The notes under the pieces: generated by a model
The model's database searches: none
Told to the model about the DNA's origin: nothing
Seen by the model: the letters and a program-made list of their open reading frames with translations, nothing else
In this document: positions 8,876-17,295 of the stretch, piece by piece
Position numbering within the stretch: position 1 is the stretch's first letter
Layout of the letters: each line of letters starts with the position of its first letter
NCBI RefSeq assembly: GCF_022664395.1
Contig: NZ_JAKRET010000019.1
Span: 1-57,024 of the forward strand
Source: Sphingomonas lacusdianchii
Lineage (GTDB): Bacteria > Pseudomonadota > Alphaproteobacteria > Sphingomonadales > Sphingomonadaceae
DNA: 57,024 bases
Direction: 5' to 3'
Translations under genes and position numbers: made by a program

Positions 8876-9508
8876 ATGAGTAGCATCGAAGAACCCATTC
8901 TCGGCAAGCGCGAAGCCCGCAAACAGGATCGCCGCGACGCGATCGTCGCCGCCGCGCGCCGATCCTTCCTCGAGGATGGCTATGCTGCGACGTCGATGTC
9001 GGGCCTGCTCAAGACGCTGGGCGGGTCGAAGGCGACGCTGTGGAGCTATTTCCGGTCGAAGGAGGAATTGTTCGCGGCGGTGATCGCCGACGTCACTGCC
9101 GGCTTTCGCCAACAGGTGACCGGCGAGTTGCTGACGCCCGGCGAGATGGAGGCGACCTTCGTCAATTTCTGCCGCGTATTCATGAACAAGACCGCGCATC
9201 CCGATGCGGTCGCGGCATGGCGTCTGGTCGTCGGCGAAAGCGGGCGTTTTCCCGAAGTCGGGCAGATTTTCTACGACCAGGCGGCAGGCCATATCGAACG
9301 TGCGCTCGCCACCTATATCGCCGAACAGATCGCGGCAGGCCGGCTGCGCGACGAAGGCGCGACCGACATGGCGCGGGTGCTGATCGGCATGAGCGGCGCA
9401 CAGCAGAACCGCCGGCTATGGGGCGTCGAAGCCGCGCCGGCCGATGGCATGGAGGCGGAGGCGCGGCGCTTCGCCGGCTATTTCCTGCGGCTGTTCGCCA
9501 CGCCCTGA
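8876..9508 (+). CDS. TetR/AcrR-family transcriptional regulator
   Basis: A 210-residue repressor-type regulator, divergent from the efflux operon. The N-terminal helix-turn-helix is clear: RRDAIVAAARRSFLEDGYAA followed by TSMSGLLKTLGGSKATLWSYF and the KEELFAAV helix. The C-terminal half is an alpha-helical ligand domain. I chose ATG 8876 because the DNA-binding domain begins about 15 residues later and a palindromic site abuts this start. The open frame continues upstream to 8639, but that part is antisense to the channel gene. It probably represses itself and the pump until a drug-like ligand binds. Confidence 0.88.
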   Translation: MSSIEEPILGKREARKQDRRDAIVAAARRSFLEDGYAATSMSGLLKTLGGSKATLWSYFRSKEELFAAVIADVTAGFRQQVTGELLTPGEMEATFVNFCRVFMNKTAHPDAVAAWRLVVGESGRFPEVGQIFYDQAAGHIERALATYIAEQIAAGRLRDEGATDMARVLIGMSGAQQNRRLWGVEAAPADGMEAEARRFAGYFLRLFATP

Positions 9509-9575
9509 CGCCAAGCTGCGATCGTTCGCGTCGCCCACGCAGCGGCGAACCACAGTCCAATGTCGATAAGAAAGA

Positions 9576-11105
9576 TTATGTAAAATCATTCGACGCGCGT
9601 GCAGTGTCGAAGCGAAGCGTTACCCGGAGGCCCGGCCGCGTATTGCGGAAATCGATCTGCGCGCCGATCCGCCGGGCCGCGGAGCGGACGATCGCAAGGC
9701 CCAGCCCGCTGCCTTCCTGCCCGGCGCTGTTCGCCAACCGCACGAAGCGCTGGCCCACCCGGTCGAGGTCGGCGTCGGGCAGGCCGGGGCCATCATCGGC
9801 GACGGCGATCGATACGACGCCCGCGTCCGCGCGTATCGTGATCGTGACCATGCCGCCCTTGCGATTGTAGCGGATGGCGTTGTCGACGAGGTTCGAGAGG
9901 ATTTCGAACAGCAGCGTGCGATGGCTGGCGATGGCGATGTCGCCATCCGGGGCATCGAGGTGGATGTCCACCCCCGCCCCTATCACCTGGCCGATACGGC
10001 GATTGATGACCGTTACGGCGACTTCGCGCACGTCCACCCGCTCGAGGGGGGGCGATACGCCCGCTTCCTCGGCGCGGGCAAGCGCGAGAAGTTGCGTCAC
10101 CAGTCGTTCGAGCCGGTCGGCCGCATCGGCGATTTCGCCCAGTGCGGCCGGATCGCCGCGCCGGGCCAGTGCCACCTGCACCTTCAGGACGGCGAGTGGC
10201 GTCCGCATCTGATGCGACGCGTCGGCGGTGAAGCGCCGCATGCCCGCCGTAGCGCTGTCGAGCCGGGCGAGCAGATGGTCGAACGCTTCCGCCAGCGGGC
10301 GCAATTCGGCCGGAAGCGGGCCGGTCTCCAGCGGCGAGAGATCGGGGGTCGCCTGCGTATCCCGCGCCGCCACGACCGTGCGCAGCCGGGCGAGCGGACG
10401 CAGGCTCCAACCCAGCGCCGGGCGGATCAGCAGCATCGCCATGCCGACCAGCAGGACCTCGCCCAGCAGCAGCGCGACCAGCAACCGTCGTTGCAGCGCG
10501 TGACGGCCATCCAGCGTCTCGGCGACCTGCACGATCACCGGCCGATCGATCCGCGGCAGCGACCGGCGTACCTCGGCGATGCGGATCGGCTGATCGCGAT
10601 AGCTGGCATAGCGGAAGCGCGGGGCGTCGACCGTGAGATCGGCGATGCGCGGCGCGGACAGGTCGGCATAGCCGGTCAGCAGCCGATCGCCGACGGCGAT
10701 GCGGTAATAGACATTGTCGCGTTCGCTATTCTCCAGCATGCCGAAGGCGGCGGCGGGCAGATCCATCGTCACCTCGCCGCGTTCGACCTGCACCGTTTCG
10801 GCAATCGCCCCCAGCGCGCCGCCCAGCACGCGGTCGTTGGTTCGGCGCACGACATCGGCGATCAGCGTCGCGCCGGCCAGCCCCAGCAGGATGGCGATAC
10901 CCAGCATCGGCGCGAGCATCGCCGCCAGCAACCGGGTGCGCAGCGCGACCGCCCGGCCACGGGATGGCTGGGTTACGGTGCCGGCCCGCTCCCCCGCCCG
11001 GCCACCTACAGCGTATCCTGATTGGGTGGTCGGGTGGTGGGGGAGCGGGCCGGCACCGCCGAATTCGCCCTTCGGCGAATTCTCAGAAGAACCCTCAACC
11101 GGCAT
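9576..11105 (-). CDS. TctE-type sensor histidine kinase
   Basis: A 509-residue inner-membrane kinase, partner of the adjoining response regulator; the start ATG overlaps that gene's end by 11 bases. Helix 1 is at about residues 62-86 and helix 2 at about 206-228. Between them lies a 2CSK_N-like periplasmic domain (DRVLGGALGAIAETV, MDLPAAAFGML, VYYRIAVGDRLLTGYADL), as in TctE. Then come a HAMP-like linker, the phosphoacceptor His298 in FTADASHQMRTPL, the N box (NLVDNAIRYN), and the G boxes DDGPGLPD and GSGLGLAIV. Oddly, residues 1 to about 50 are encoded by an inverted-repeat element and are proline- and glycine-rich. No better in-frame start exists before helix 1. It probably senses tricarboxylates, judging from the divergent citrate-type genes. 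Confidence 0.88.
   Translation of the reverse strand: MPVEGSSENSPKGEFGGAGPLPHHPTTQSGYAVGGRAGERAGTVTQPSRGRAVALRTRLLAAMLAPMLGIAILLGLAGATLIADVVRRTNDRVLGGALGAIAETVQVERGEVTMDLPAAAFGMLENSERDNVYYRIAVGDRLLTGYADLSAPRIADLTVDAPRFRYASYRDQPIRIAEVRRSLPRIDRPVIVQVAETLDGRHALQRRLLVALLLGEVLLVGMAMLLIRPALGWSLRPLARLRTVVAARDTQATPDLSPLETGPLPAELRPLAEAFDHLLARLDSATAGMRRFTADASHQMRTPLAVLKVQVALARRGDPAALGEIADAADRLERLVTQLLALARAEEAGVSPPLERVDVREVAVTVINRRIGQVIGAGVDIHLDAPDGDIAIASHRTLLFEILSNLVDNAIRYNRKGGMVTITIRADAGVVSIAVADDGPGLPDADLDRVGQRFVRLANSAGQEGSGLGLAIVRSAARRIGAQIDFRNTRPGLRVTLRFDTARASNDFT
10977..11057. repeat. Perfect 19-bp inverted repeat inside the kinase 5' coding region
   Basis: GGTGCCGGCCCGCTCCCCC at 10977-10995 is the exact reverse complement of 11039-11057, with a 43-base spacer. 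The element lies within the first 45 codons of the histidine kinase frame and encodes a low-complexity segment. It resembles intergenic palindromic repeats more than kinase sequence. Confidence 0.75.
11061..11082. repeat. Short hairpin GAATTCGCC-cttc-GGCGAATTC
   Basis: A perfect 9-bp stem with a 4-base loop, four bases from the 19-bp inverted repeat and probably part of the same element. It encodes residues about 9-15 of the kinase (SPKGEFG). Confidence 0.7.
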
Positions 11106-11760
11106 CGAGCAGATAGCCGACGCCGCGCACGGTGCGGATGGCGGGGCCGTCGGGGGCGAGCTTGCCGCGCAGACGGGTGATGTTCACCTCGATCGCATTG
11201 GGGCCGACCGGTTCGTCATAGCCGAAGACTTCGGATTGCAGCGTCTCGCGCGGGACGATCTGGCCGGCGCGGGTCGCCAGCGCGTCGAGCACCGCCCATT
11301 CGCGCCGCCGCAGGTCGAGCAGCCGGTCGCCGATCCGCGCCTGTGCCCGCGATCGGTCGAGGATCAACGACCCGATCACCAGTTCGGGCGTCGGATCGCC
11401 GCCGCGCCGACGCCCCAGCGCCCGGATGCGCGCCTCCAGCTCCTCGGGCGCGAACGGCTTGCGCAGATAGTCGTCGGCGCCGAGGTCGAGGCCGCGCACC
11501 CGGTCGTCGAGCGCGTCGCGCGCGGTCAGCATCAGCACCGGCACCCGGTCGCCGCGCCGCCGCAGCGCCTGCAACACCGCAAAGCCGTCGAGATCGGGCA
11601 GCCCGACATCGAGCACGACCAGCGCATAGGGTTCGTCGGCGAGCACCATCAACGCGTCCTCGCCCCCCGCCACATGGTCGACCGCATGGCCGACCCCGCG
11701 CAGCAACGCGACGATGCTGCGCGCCAGCGGCGCGTCGTCCTCGACGATCAATATCCGCAT
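11095..11760 (-). CDS. OmpR/TctD-family response regulator
   Basis: A 221-residue DNA-binding response regulator. The receiver domain starts MRILIVEDDAPLARS, has the phosphoacceptor Asp51 in VVLDVGLPDLDGF and the conserved Lys in DYLRKPFAPEEL. The C-terminal winged helix (about residues 125-220) includes RRREWAVLDAL and EVNITRLRGKL...IRTVRGVGYLL. It forms a two-component pair with the TctE-type kinase, whose start lies within its 3' end. It is divergently transcribed from the binding-protein, porin and citrate-carrier genes, which are its most likely targets. Confidence 0.92.
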   Translation of the reverse strand: MRILIVEDDAPLARSIVALLRGVGHAVDHVAGGEDALMVLADEPYALVVLDVGLPDLDGFAVLQALRRRGDRVPVLMLTARDALDDRVRGLDLGADDYLRKPFAPEELEARIRALGRRRGGDPTPELVIGSLILDRSRAQARIGDRLLDLRRREWAVLDALATRAGQIVPRETLQSEVFGYDEPVGPNAIEVNITRLRGKLAPDGPAIRTVRGVGYLLDAG

Positions 11761-11857
11761 CGATGCCCGGCGCGGTGAAAGGCGGATGACAGGTTCGGTC
11801 GGTACGACATGCTGGAGAGCTTACCCGAACCCAGAGGCGGGAAGCGAGAGGATGTGC

Positions 11858-12931
11858 ATGAAACGACTTCTGATCCTGTTCGCATTGCTGATCGGCCCCA
11901 TGGGTCCGGCGATGGCGCAGCGTCCGGCGGGCTATCCCCGGTCCTATGACGACCTGATCGCGGCGGCGCAGGCCGAGGGCGGCGTGCGCGTCTATGGCAA
12001 TGCCGATGCCGCCGCGATGGCGGAACTGATCGCCGCGTTCCGCCGCACCTATCCCCGCGTCCCGGTCCGCTACGACGATCTGGAATCGCGCGAAATCTAT
12101 CGCCGGGTGGTGTCGGAGGCGCGGACCCGCGGCGCCGGTGCCGATCTGGTGTGGTCGTCGGGCATGGATTTGCAGGCGAAGCTGATCAACGACGGCTATG
12201 CGCAGGCCTATCAAAGTCCGGAAAAGCCCGCCCTTCCCGCCGATGCGGTGTGGAAGAATATGGGCTATGGCGTCACCGCCGAACCGGTCGCCTTCGTCTA
12301 CAACCGCCGGCTGATCCCGCCCGGCCGCGTCCCGCGCACGCACGAGGCGTTCGAGGCGCTGCTCCGCGCCGGCCGGGTGCCGCTGACCGGCAAGGTCGCG
12401 ACCTATGATCCGGCCCGCTCCAATGTCGGCTATCTCTATCTGACGCAGGATCACGCAATCACCCGCGATACCCGTTCGCTGGTAGAGGCGATGGCGGCGA
12501 CCCGGCCATGGCTGTCGCCGACCACCGAGCCGATGCTGGAGGCGGTCGCCGACGGACGCATCGCCATCGCCTACAACGTCGTCGGCCCCTATGCGCTGAC
12601 CGCCGCGCAGCGCGACCGCCGGATCGGCGTGGTGTTCCCGCGCGACTATACGCTGATCGCCTCGCGCGTCGCCTTCATCGCGCGCGACGCGCCGCATCCG
12701 GCGGCGGCGAAGCTGTTCCTCGACTTCCTGTTGTCGCGCACCGGTCAGACGCTGCTCGCGAAGCAATGGCTGTTGCCGGTGCGGGGCGACGTGCGCGCGC
12801 CGCGTCTGTCGGCACAGCAGCAGCGCCCGATCCGCGTCGGACCCGAACTTCTCGTCAATCTCGATACGATCAAGCGCCGGCGCTTCCTCGCCGAATGGCG
12901 CGCGATCCTGACCCAGGGAACCAAGCCATGA
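11858..12931 (+). CDS. Periplasmic substrate-binding protein (ABC type, SBP_bac_6/iron-like fold)
   Basis: A 357-residue exported binding protein with a Sec signal (MKRLLILFALLIGPMGPAMAQ). I chose ATG 11858 over ATG 11852 because GAGAGGA ends five bases before it. The mature part has the type II binding-protein pattern: YDDLIAAAQAEGGVRVYGNADA, then ADLVWSSGMDLQAKLINDGYA, the hinge segment GYGVTAEPVAFVYNRRLIP, and ISYN-like IAIAYNVVGPYAL. No ABC permease or ATPase gene is nearby. It overlaps the porin start as ATGA, upstream of a CitMHS carrier and divergent from TctDE. This suggests it delivers citrate or another carboxylate, or acts as a sensor partner. Both are inferences. Confidence 0.82.
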   Translation: MKRLLILFALLIGPMGPAMAQRPAGYPRSYDDLIAAAQAEGGVRVYGNADAAAMAELIAAFRRTYPRVPVRYDDLESREIYRRVVSEARTRGAGADLVWSSGMDLQAKLINDGYAQAYQSPEKPALPADAVWKNMGYGVTAEPVAFVYNRRLIPPGRVPRTHEAFEALLRAGRVPLTGKVATYDPARSNVGYLYLTQDHAITRDTRSLVEAMAATRPWLSPTTEPMLEAVADGRIAIAYNVVGPYALTAAQRDRRIGVVFPRDYTLIASRVAFIARDAPHPAAAKLFLDFLLSRTGQTLLAKQWLLPVRGDVRAPRLSAQQQRPIRVGPELLVNLDTIKRRRFLAEWRAILTQGTKP

Positions 12932-14406
12932 TGTTGTTTCGTAGCGGCTGCGCGATCGCCGCGCTAATCTGCGCCACGCCGGCGCTCGCCCAGACGCCGA
13001 CCCAGGAGGAACTGGCCGCGCTGGTGAAAGCGCAGGCGGCGGAGATCGCGGCGCTCCGGACCCGGCTCGACCGACTCGAGGGCGTGCAGGCCGCTGCCGT
13101 TCAGCCGGCACCGGCGCCCGCGACGCCGCCCGTCGTGATGGCGCAAACGCCCTCGCAGTCCGGCGGCAACGTCACCAGCCCGTTCGCGCCGCAACTCGTG
13201 CCGCCCGGCCCGGCGGAGCGCGACGTGGCGCAGGCGCGACAAGCGAATGCAGCGGGGGTCACCACTGAATGGGGCGCGGGCCTGCCGGTGTTCCACTCGG
13301 CCGACGGCATCTATACCTTCAAGCCGCGCGGGCGCATCCTGACCGATGTCAGCTCGACCTTCGGGTCCGATTACGCCGCGCGCAACATCACCACCACCGG
13401 CATGCGCGCGCTGCGCCTCGGCCTCGAAGGCGGGGTCGGCACGCATTTCTTCTATCAGTTCGAAACCGATTTTTCGGAGAACGAGGTCGACATCGTCACC
13501 GCGTTCATCGGGTGGCGCAACCGGATCGCGCCGGGCATCGATTACGACGTCCGCGCCGGCCATTTGTTCAACGACCGCGGGTTCGAAGGGTCGACGGGGT
13601 CGGATTCGACGCCGTTCATGGAACGCACCGTGGTATCGACCGCGATCATCCCGCAGCGTGGCTTCTACGGCGTCGGGCTGATGCCGCGCCTGTTCTGGAA
13701 GACGGGCCACGCGTCGCTGACCGTCACCGGCGACCGGATCGATGGCAACCAGTCGGGCAATGACAGCCGCACCGTGCTGGCGCGGGCGCACTGGAACCCG
13801 ATCAAGACCGGGAACAGCGTCCTGCATCTGGGGCTGTGGGGGTTCGACGAGGGGCTGGCGGCGGGCGCCACGACGCTGACCCGCAACACGGTGATCGGCG
13901 GGCGTTTCAACGGCGCGCTACGCGTGTCGTCGGGCGCACTCACCGGCGGCACCGGCACCACCGGCTATGGACTGGAAGCGGGCGGCTATGTCGGCCCGGT
14001 CTGGCTGATGGGCGAAGCGGGGCAGCGGCATGCGCGACTGGACGCCGGTCGGCCCGATTTCGTCAGCAAGGCGTGGAGCCTGTCGGGTGGATGGTTCGTC
14101 ACCGGCGATCTGCCGCCCTATAATCCGCGTCTCGGCAGCTTCGGACAGCCGCGCGTGCTGCGCCCGATCTTCGAAGGCGGTCCCGGCGCGATCGAGCTGA
14201 CCGCGCGCTACGAAAATCTCGACTATTCGGACCTGCTGACCGGCGGGCAGGGCTGGGCCGCGACGGTCGGGGCCAACTGGTATCTCAACAGCTTCACCCG
14301 GTTCCAGTTCAATGTCGTCCACTGGAACACCGACAACCGCGCCGGTGCCTTTGTCGGTCCCGATGACGGGCAGACCGTCATGACCCGCGTCGCCGTCACC
14401 TTCTGA
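12928..14406 (+). CDS. OprP/OprO-family porin
   Basis: A 492-residue outer-membrane porin of the phosphate-selective porin family (PF07396-like). A signal peptide spans residues 1-22 (ending PALAQ). Residues about 24-52 form a short coiled coil (EELAALVKAQAAEIAALRTRLDRLE written here only in part: AAEIAALRTRLDRL), a proline/alanine linker follows, then the barrel with alternating aromatic strands, ending in Phe (RVAVTF), as expected for outer-membrane insertion. Family signatures include FKPRGRILTD, FYQFETDF and GYYVT-like GGWFVTGDLPPYNP. Its start overlaps the binding-protein stop. Beside a citrate carrier it probably admits anionic carboxylates. Confidence 0.88.
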   Translation: MMLFRSGCAIAALICATPALAQTPTQEELAALVKAQAAEIAALRTRLDRLEGVQAAAVQPAPAPATPPVVMAQTPSQSGGNVTSPFAPQLVPPGPAERDVAQARQANAAGVTTEWGAGLPVFHSADGIYTFKPRGRILTDVSSTFGSDYAARNITTTGMRALRLGLEGGVGTHFFYQFETDFSENEVDIVTAFIGWRNRIAPGIDYDVRAGHLFNDRGFEGSTGSDSTPFMERTVVSTAIIPQRGFYGVGLMPRLFWKTGHASLTVTGDRIDGNQSGNDSRTVLARAHWNPIKTGNSVLHLGLWGFDEGLAAGATTLTRNTVIGGRFNGALRVSSGALTGGTGTTGYGLEAGGYVGPVWLMGEAGQRHARLDAGRPDFVSKAWSLSGGWFVTGDLPPYNPRLGSFGQPRVLRPIFEGGPGAIELTARYENLDYSDLLTGGQGWAATVGANWYLNSFTRFQFNVVHWNTDNRAGAFVGPDDGQTVMTRVAVTF

Positions 14407-14427
14407 TTCCCCTTTCGGGAGCTTGCC

Positions 14428-15729
14428 ATGAACCTCGCTTTGCTCGGCTTCCTGATGGTGGCCACCTTCATGACGCTCATCATGACCAAGCGGATGACGC
14501 CGCTGGTCGCGCTGATTACCGTCCCCACCGCCTTCGCGCTGTTCGCCGGTTTCGCCAGCGGCCTTGGCGACATGATGATCGACGGGATCAAGAACCTCGC
14601 GCCGACCGGCGTGATGCTGTTGTTCGCGATCCTGTTCTTTTCGATCATGACCGATACCGGACTGTTCGACCCGCTGGTCAACCGGTTGCTGAAGGTCGTG
14701 CACGGCGACCCGCTGCTGATCCTGATCGGCACGGTCGTGCTGTGCGCGATCGTCAGCCTCGATGGCGACGGCTCCACGACCTATATCATCACCATCGCCG
14801 CGCTGCTGCCGCTGTCCAAGCGCTACGACATGAACCGGCTGTATCTGTGCTGCCTGTTGATGAGCACCAGCGGCGTCATGAACCTGACGCCATGGGGCGG
14901 GCCGACCGCACGTGCCGCCAGCGCGCTGAAGCTCGATCCCGCCACGCTGTTCCTGCCGCTGATCCCCGGCATGATCGCCGGCCTCGCCTTCCTGATCGGC
15001 CTCGCCATCTGGTTCGGGCGCAAGGAACGCCGCCGTATCGGCCATGTGAAGGCGAACGAGCCGACCGCCTTCACCGGCATGGCGGTGTCGCAGTTTCCCG
15101 AGGCGCGCCGCTATCACCTGCGCTGGTTCAACGGCCTGCTGACCGTGGCGCTGATCGCCGGGCTGGTGCTGGGCATCCTGCCGCTGTCGGTGCTGATGAT
15201 GCTGGCCTTCGCGATCGCGATGATCGTCAACTATCCGCAGGTCGCCGAACAGAAGGAGCGCATCGCCGCCCATGCCGGCAACGTGCTGTCGGTCGTGTCG
15301 CTGATCTTCGCCGCCGGCATCTTCACCGGCATCCTGTCGGGCACCGGCATGGTCGAGGCGATGAGCAAGGAAGTCGTCGGCTTCATCCCGCCCGTCATGG
15401 GGCCGTATATGGCGCCGATCACCGCGCTGCTCAGCCTGCCCTTCACCTTCTTCATCTCGAACGACGCCTTCTACTTCGGGATGCTCCCGATCCTCGCCGA
15501 AGCGGGCGCGCATTACGGCGTGTCGCCGATCGCCATCGCGCGGGCGTCGCTGATGGGGCAGCCGGTGCATCTGCTCAGCCCGCTGGTGCCCTCGACCTAT
15601 CTGCTGGTCAGCCTGGCGGGGATCGATCTGGCGGATCACCAGCGCTTCACGCTGATCCCGGCGACGCTGGTCTGCGTGGTGATGACGCTGGTCGGGATGA
15701 TCGTGCTCGCCTTCCCGTTCGTGAGCTGA
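14428..15729 (+). CDS. CitMHS-family citrate (metal-citrate) transporter
   Basis: A 433-residue inner-membrane carrier with about 12 hydrophobic segments. The family pattern is clear from the N-terminus (MNLALLGFLMVATFMTLIMTKRMTPLVALI), the helical hairpin motif SLDGDGSTTYIITIAALLPL and the later SNDAFYFGMLPILAEAG. CitMHS proteins import citrate complexed with Mg2+ or Ca2+ by proton symport. A GGGAG ribosome site precedes the ATG. The gene lies 21 bases after the porin in what looks like one operon, consistent with a TctDE-controlled citrate uptake unit as known in other proteobacteria. Confidence 0.9.
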   Translation: MNLALLGFLMVATFMTLIMTKRMTPLVALITVPTAFALFAGFASGLGDMMIDGIKNLAPTGVMLLFAILFFSIMTDTGLFDPLVNRLLKVVHGDPLLILIGTVVLCAIVSLDGDGSTTYIITIAALLPLSKRYDMNRLYLCCLLMSTSGVMNLTPWGGPTARAASALKLDPATLFLPLIPGMIAGLAFLIGLAIWFGRKERRRIGHVKANEPTAFTGMAVSQFPEARRYHLRWFNGLLTVALIAGLVLGILPLSVLMMLAFAIAMIVNYPQVAEQKERIAAHAGNVLSVVSLIFAAGIFTGILSGTGMVEAMSKEVVGFIPPVMGPYMAPITALLSLPFTFFISNDAFYFGMLPILAEAGAHYGVSPIAIARASLMGQPVHLLSPLVPSTYLLVSLAGIDLADHQRFTLIPATLVCVVMTLVGMIVLAFPFVS

Positions 15730-15733
15730 GCGC

Positions 15734-16390
15734 GTGACCGACCTTTGGAACCATATCGTCGCGGACTTCGCCAATATCGGCAGTCCGTCCGCGCTCGCCG
15801 CCTTTACGCAGGTCGTGCTGATCGACGTGATGCTCGCCGCCGACAATGCGATCGTCGTCGGCGCGCTCGCCGCCGGCCTGCCCGCCGACATGCGGCGCAA
15901 GGTGATCCTGATCGGCGTGGGTGCAGCGCTGCTGCTGCGCGTCGCCTTCGCGCTGGTCGTCACCCAGTTGTTGCAGGTCACCGGCCTCGTCTTCGCCGGC
16001 GGGCTGCTGCTGGTATGGGTGGCATGGAAGATGTGGCGCGAACTGCGCGACCATGACGATACGCCCGGCGAGGACGGGACGCTGAAGGCGGTTGCGCCGC
16101 GCAGCTTCGCCAGTGCCGCATGGGCGGTGGCCGTCGCCGATGTGTCGATGAGCCTCGACAATGTGCTGGCGGTCGCCGGTGCCGCGCGCGATCATCCCGG
16201 CATCCTTGCCATCGGCCTGATCCTGTCGGTCGCGCTGATGGGCGTTGCCGCCAATGTGCTGGCGCGGGTGATCGAGCGCTATCGTTGGGTCGCCTATATC
16301 GGCCTCGCCGTCATCGTCTATGTCGCGTGCAAGATGATCTACGAAGGGCTGACCGACCCGTCGCGCGGGCTGATCGCCTTTTTCGCCTGA
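15734..16390 (+). CDS. TerC/YjbE-family integral membrane protein
   Basis: A 218-residue membrane protein of the TerC superfamily with about six helices. Its two acidic intramembrane motifs are visible: VVLIDVMLAADNAIVVGALAAGLP and VAVADVSMSLDNVLAVAGAA. These conserved Asp/Asn positions are typical. The family is linked to metal ion export (manganese) and tellurite resistance. It starts with GTG five bases after the citrate carrier gene, so it is probably co-transcribed. A metal-handling role beside a metal-citrate importer is plausible but inferred. Confidence 0.87.
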   Translation: MTDLWNHIVADFANIGSPSALAAFTQVVLIDVMLAADNAIVVGALAAGLPADMRRKVILIGVGAALLLRVAFALVVTQLLQVTGLVFAGGLLLVWVAWKMWRELRDHDDTPGEDGTLKAVAPRSFASAAWAVAVADVSMSLDNVLAVAGAARDHPGILAIGLILSVALMGVAANVLARVIERYRWVAYIGLAVIVYVACKMIYEGLTDPSRGLIAFFA

Positions 16391-16393
16391 ACC

Positions 16394-16415
16394 GGGGCGC
16401 GGTGGAACGCGCCCC
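16394..16415 (+). terminator. Hairpin after the TerC gene
   Basis: GGGGCGCG-gtggaa-CGCGCCCC: an 8-bp GC stem with a 6-base loop followed by ccaattt. It begins four bases after the TerC stop and could end or attenuate the citrate operon before the hydrolase gene. Confidence 0.5.
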
Positions 16416-16439
16416 CCAATTTCGTTCGGAGAAGCCGTC

Positions 16440-17105
16440 ATGAACACCAAAGCGATGCCGCTCGTCCTGCTGCCGGCCATGGGTTGCGACGGACAGCTAT
16501 GGGCGCGACAGGTCGTCGATCTGGGCGACATCGCCCATCCCGAACTCGGCGACCTGAGCGTCGATGACAGCCTGTCGGCGATGGCCGCGCGGGTGCTGGC
16601 CCATGCCCCGCCGCGCATCGCGGTCGCAGGGGTCAGTCTCGGCGGCTATGTCGCGCTGGAGATGGTCCGACAGGCGCCGGAACGGATCGAACGCGTCGCG
16701 CTGTTCGCGACGCGGGCGACGATGGCGATGCGGGCGCGCACCGTCGACGAACAGGGACTGCTCGCCACCGCGCCCCACGCCGATCCGATGCTGACGCCGA
16801 TCGTCAGCGGCCCCGTCCAGGCGATGGCCGAACGCGTCGGGCGGCAGGTATTCGAACGGCAGCAACGCGCGCTGCTGGCCCGCCCCGACCTCGACGCCGC
16901 CATCGCGGCGGTGCGCGTGCCGACGCTGGTCGCGGTCGGCGATCGCGACCGCATCTGCCATGTCGAGGACGCCCGGGCGCTGGCCGATCGCATTCCGGGT
17001 GCCCGCTTTCATGTCATCCGTAATTGCGGCCACCTGTCGCCGATGGAACGATCGGGCGAGGTGACGATGCTGCTGCGGCGCTGGCTCGACGATCGGCCGG
17101 ACTGA
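16440..17105 (+). CDS. Alpha/beta-fold hydrolase
   Basis: A 221-residue cytoplasmic hydrolase of the alpha/beta superfamily. The nucleophile elbow is GVSLGGYVALEM (Ser at about residue 65). The acid is likely in TLVAVGDRDRICHVEDA and the base in NCGHLSPME. The substrate is unknown; similar proteins are annotated as carboxylesterases or proline-iminopeptidase-like hydrolases. It follows the TerC gene after a hairpin, so its membership in the citrate operon is uncertain. Confidence 0.8.
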   Translation: MNTKAMPLVLLPAMGCDGQLWARQVVDLGDIAHPELGDLSVDDSLSAMAARVLAHAPPRIAVAGVSLGGYVALEMVRQAPERIERVALFATRATMAMRARTVDEQGLLATAPHADPMLTPIVSGPVQAMAERVGRQVFERQQRALLARPDLDAAIAAVRVPTLVAVGDRDRICHVEDARALADRIPGARFHVIRNCGHLSPMERSGEVTMLLRRWLDDRPD

Positions 17106-17258
17106 GCGCATCGCAACGGCCGCATAATAGCAATCCTGCCAGACAAAGTTGAACAGGGGGATCGCGCCCCCTTTCATTGCCATTCCGCCGATCAATCACG
17201 GCCTTTTTCGGCACCCACCGGCCACTAAACCCTTTCGAATCAATTCAATACTTGGTTT

Positions 17259-17289
17259 TTGACAGGATCGGACCGCGGCCTGCTATGCT
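17259..17289 (+). promoter_or_regulatory. Candidate sigma-70-type promoter, possibly leaderless
   Basis: TTGACA (17259-17264) and TATGCT (17284-17289) are 19 bases apart. A start point about seven bases after the -10 box would fall on the ATG at 17296. The 190-base gap it sits in (17106-17295) shows no other clear feature. Confidence 0.4.
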
Positions 17290-17295
17290 GGCGCG

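Noticed and set aside
9509..9575. Terminator between the TetR and kinase genes
   Set aside because: Only a 6-bp stem (GTTCGC/GCGAAC) with a long loop is present; not convincing.
11061..11082. GAATTCGCCCTT string resembling a TA-cloning vector flank
   Set aside because: It is part of a natural hairpin continuing into GGCGAATTC and the flanks are ordinary genomic coding sequence, so vector contamination is unlikely.
11792..11831. GGTTCGG...CCGAACC as a TctD operator
   Set aside because: The arms are only 7 bases with a 26-base gap and no second copy was seen; too weak to list.
13918..16161. Minus-strand frame of 747 codons
   Set aside because: Antisense to the porin, citrate carrier and TerC genes; low-complexity His/Arg/Gln composition.
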